Origin: Actinomycetes bacterium
GTDB lineage: Bacteria > Actinomycetota > Thermoleophilia > Solirubrobacterales > Solirubrobacteraceae
DNA: 6,317 nucleotides
Reading direction: 5' to 3'
Assembly: GCA_023429855.1 (NCBI GenBank)
Contig: JAEZDB010000415.1
Location: forward strand, 1-6,317
Shown here: positions 4,299 to 6,317 of the stretch, piece after piece
How the letters are laid out: each line of letters begins with the position of its first letter
Position numbering within the stretch: the stretch's first letter is position 1
Made by a program: the position numbers and the translations under genes
Notes under the pieces: generated by a model
What the model was told of the DNA's origin: nothing
Database searches by the model: none
The model's input: the letters and a program-made list of their open reading frames with translations, nothing else

Positions 4299-6317
4299 GT
4301 GCCTGTCCCCTCTGCTGCACAGCGAACGCGTCACGCCCTGGTGCGCCTTCGCGCTGTTCTCCTGCTGATCGCTGCTCTGTTCGGCGGAGCAACCGTGTTC
4401 GCGGCCGCTGCAACCGCGCACGAAGGTCACGCGCATGCCTCGACGCTGACGAGCCGCGTCTCCGCCGACGTCACGGTGTCGCCCGCCGCCGCGGCCGAGA
4501 AGCCAGCGCTCACGGAGGAGCCCGTGATCCCAGGCCTCGACGTCGCCGTCGACTTCCAGGTTGCGCCGTCGGGCGACGTGTACGTCGCCCACCAGAACGG
4601 GCGAGTCGTGCGCTACAAGCGCCTGGCAAGCTCCACCTCCGCGCACCCGATGTACGCCCTCAAGGGCGAGCTGCTTTGGGACTTCGAGGTCACCCGTCAG
4701 TTCGACCGGGGCCTCGTCGGTATCGCCCTGGACTCGCAGTTCGAACAGGGCAAGCGCTACCTGTATGCCGTCATCACGCGGGGCTCCAACGAGTGGGTCG
4801 GCAACGTCCCGAACAACCTCAACGGGATCCGCCGCACGGGCGCCGTGATTCGCATCGCCGTGCCCTCCAGCGGACCGGCCTCCGCCGCGGACCTCAAGAC
4901 GATCGTCGGCGCCGACGCACCCGCCGACCCGGACTCCTCGTGCAAGCCCTTCACGAAGGGCAAAGCGCCCGCCGGCGAGACCGATGCGCTGCCCAACGGC
5001 GTGATGCTGCGACCGAACTCGCTCTACGCCGACCTGAACGACTCGCACATCTACCCCGACGGCGACCTGAACACCCGCGACGACGGCGCCTACGACTGCA
5101 TCCCGTCGGACTCGTCGACCCACGGCATGGGCGCCGTGGTCTCCGCCCCCGACGGCACGCTGTTCTTCAGCGTCGGCGACGCCAGCGACTTCGAGATCTC
5201 CGACCCCGCGGCGCTGCGGGCCTTCAACCTCGAGAGCTACGCCGGCAAGATCATGCGCGTCGACCGCGAGGGTCGCGGCGTCGCCGGCCACCCGTTCTGC
5301 CCCGGCGAGTCGGACCTGAGCCGGATCTGCACGAAGGTCTGGGTCCGCGGGATGCGCAACCCGTTCCGCTTCAACCTGCTGCCGCCCGACGGCGCCAGCG
5401 GCGGCGCGCCGGTCCTGGCAGTCGGCGACGTGGGCAACTACTCCTACGAGCGGCTGACGGTCGCGCACCCCGGCGACAATCTCGGCTGGCCGTGCTGGGA
5501 AGGGACGTACTGGCCCGTCTTCTACTCCGCGCCCGATCGCGCCAGCGCAGTCAAAAGCCGCTGGGGCGGACCAGAGCTGACCCCGGCCGGCCCGGGCAAC
5601 ACCAGCTGCGAGCGTCTGACTACCACGGGCAACGGCCTCGGCTTCCCCACGCCACAGGGGGTCAAGCTGCCGACGATCGAGTACCAGCACAACCAGGGCT
5701 CCGATCCGCCGTACCCCTACAACGCCGCCGCCATCATTGCCGGCGGACTACTCGGCCCCACGCCTAGCGCTGACGAGGCCGTCGCGCTGCCGAGCGCCTG
5801 GCAGGGGTCGTTCGTGTTCGGCGACTATGCGCGCGGATGGCTCTACCGGATCGCGGCAGACGCCGAGGATCCGACGAACACCGACGGCGACGGCGGGCTC
5901 CGCGTCCCGGCCGACGAGGGCCGCAACTCCGAGGTCCAAACCGACGCCGGTCCTGGGCGGCCGGTCGACCCGCTGCTGGACCGCATCGGCCAGCAGCCGC
6001 CGAAGACGCCCGTCACCGTCGACGGCGAGACGACGATGGCCCCGATCTTCTACCGCCTCACCTCGCGTCCGCAGGCCGACGGCACGGTGTGGTCGATGCA
6101 CTACGGCGACGAGAACGTCGGCGGGCTCTACCGCATCCGCACCGCGCCAGCAGCCGAGGCGGCGTTCGAATCGGTCACCGGCACCTGCGCCGGCCCGGGC
6201 GAGACGCAGGGCCCCGTCACCCTCACCGCGGCCGACGCAGGCACCGGCGCCAGCTACCGCTGGGACGTCGACGGCGACGGCGCGGCCGATGCCGGACGCA
6301 CCGCGCGCTCGACGACG
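4299..6317 (+). CDS. Secreted PQQ-type glucose/sorbosone dehydrogenase with PKD-like C-terminal domain, 3' partial
   Basis: An open frame of 673 codons runs from GTG 4299 off the right edge. Residues 1-40 form a signal peptide: Arg residues at 9-18, a hydrophobic core (19-38) and a likely Ala-Thr-Ala cleavage before His41. The catalytic part (about 79-520) follows the glucose/sorbosone dehydrogenase six-bladed propeller: GLDVAVDF (79-86), FDRGLVGIAL (135-144), THGMG (274-278) with His275 in the place of the catalytic base, SVGDAS (291-296), GMRNPFRF (351-358), DVGNYSYE (377-384), NLGWPCWEG (394-402) and FVFGDYARGWLYRI (505-518). It should oxidise a sugar or aldose using PQQ outside the membrane. 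A roughly 60-residue insertion lies between about 210 and 272. Cys215, 267, 334, 344, 399 and 437 could form disulfides. From about residue 620 a PKD-like domain begins (YRWDVDGDG at 653-661) and is cut off. The frame is open from 4254; GTG 4299 keeps the positive n-region, while GTG 4341 would give a shorter signal. Family members of unknown substrate are common, so the sugar is not assigned. Confidence 0.88.
   Translation, partial: MPVPSAAQRTRHALVRLRAVLLLIAALFGGATVFAAAATAHEGHAHASTLTSRVSADVTVSPAAAAEKPALTEEPVIPGLDVAVDFQVAPSGDVYVAHQNGRVVRYKRLASSTSAHPMYALKGELLWDFEVTRQFDRGLVGIALDSQFEQGKRYLYAVITRGSNEWVGNVPNNLNGIRRTGAVIRIAVPSSGPASAADLKTIVGADAPADPDSSCKPFTKGKAPAGETDALPNGVMLRPNSLYADLNDSHIYPDGDLNTRDDGAYDCIPSDSSTHGMGAVVSAPDGTLFFSVGDASDFEISDPAALRAFNLESYAGKIMRVDREGRGVAGHPFCPGESDLSRICTKVWVRGMRNPFRFNLLPPDGASGGAPVLAVGDVGNYSYERLTVAHPGDNLGWPCWEGTYWPVFYSAPDRASAVKSRWGGPELTPAGPGNTSCERLTTTGNGLGFPTPQGVKLPTIEYQHNQGSDPPYPYNAAAIIAGGLLGPTPSADEAVALPSAWQGSFVFGDYARGWLYRIAADAEDPTNTDGDGGLRVPADEGRNSEVQTDAGPGRPVDPLLDRIGQQPPKTPVTVDGETTMAPIFYRLTSRPQADGTVWSMHYGDENVGGLYRIRTAPAAEAAFESVTGTCAGPGETQGPVTLTAADAGTGASYRWDVDGDGAADAGRTARSTT

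Noticed and set aside
4164..5690. 508-aa minus-strand open frame antisense to the dehydrogenase
   Set aside because: Val/Ala/Arg/Gly-rich antisense shadow, whereas the plus frame holds a signal peptide and all propeller motifs.
4250..5767. 505-aa plus-strand open frame starting at ATG 4250
   Set aside because: It is a different frame from the dehydrogenase and reads as Arg-rich low complexity; the true frame has no ATG start and no stop within the window, so it is easily missed.

Overview
This is a high-GC window (roughly 70% G+C, with third codon positions strongly G/C) carrying ordinary bacterial genes. The codon usage and the style of the proteins point to an actinobacterium, most likely of the Thermoleophilia/Solirubrobacterales type. 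The protein features behind this are an NhaP2-like antiporter with a long cytoplasmic tail, a short Orn/Lys/Arg decarboxylase with a DQSWG motif, a secreted glucose/sorbosone dehydrogenase with a PKD tail, and a carboxymuconolactone-decarboxylase-like fragment. The lineage is inferred from resemblance; no marker gene is present.

Layout. (1) Positions 1-200, minus strand: the N-terminal part of a carboxymuconolactone decarboxylase-like protein running off the left edge. It loses family resemblance near position 53 and runs into an AT-rich inverted repeat (10-39) that resembles the terminal repeat of IS50/Tn5-type IS4-family insertion sequences. (2) 355-2139, plus strand: a complete CPA-type cation/proton antiporter with an RCK_C regulatory domain and a further C-terminal module. 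(3) 2140-2632: about 490 bases without a credible gene, between two convergent genes. It is rich in structure: a perfect 25-bp inverted repeat with a 62-nt spacer, a small GC hairpin, and two copies of a 48-nt hairpin element 72 nt apart. (4) 2633-4126, minus strand: a complete PLP-dependent Orn/Lys/Arg decarboxylase. (5) 4127-4298: a divergent promoter region with a 12-bp palindrome. (6) 4299 to the right edge, plus strand: a secreted PQQ-type glucose/sorbosone dehydrogenase with the beginning of a PKD-like domain, possibly translated from a leaderless GTG.

How the genes fit together. There is no obvious operon: the order is minus, plus, minus, plus, so each gene probably has its own promoter. 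The antiporter moves monovalent cations against protons and amino-acid decarboxylation consumes a cytoplasmic proton, so both could contribute to pH and ion balance; this link is only inference from proximity. The dehydrogenase works outside the membrane and is functionally separate.

I saw no defence system, CRISPR array, tRNA, rRNA or complete mobile element. The least explained material is the repeat-bearing intergenic region, especially the paired 48-nt elements, and the IS-like end at the left edge. The first and last genes are incomplete at the window edges.
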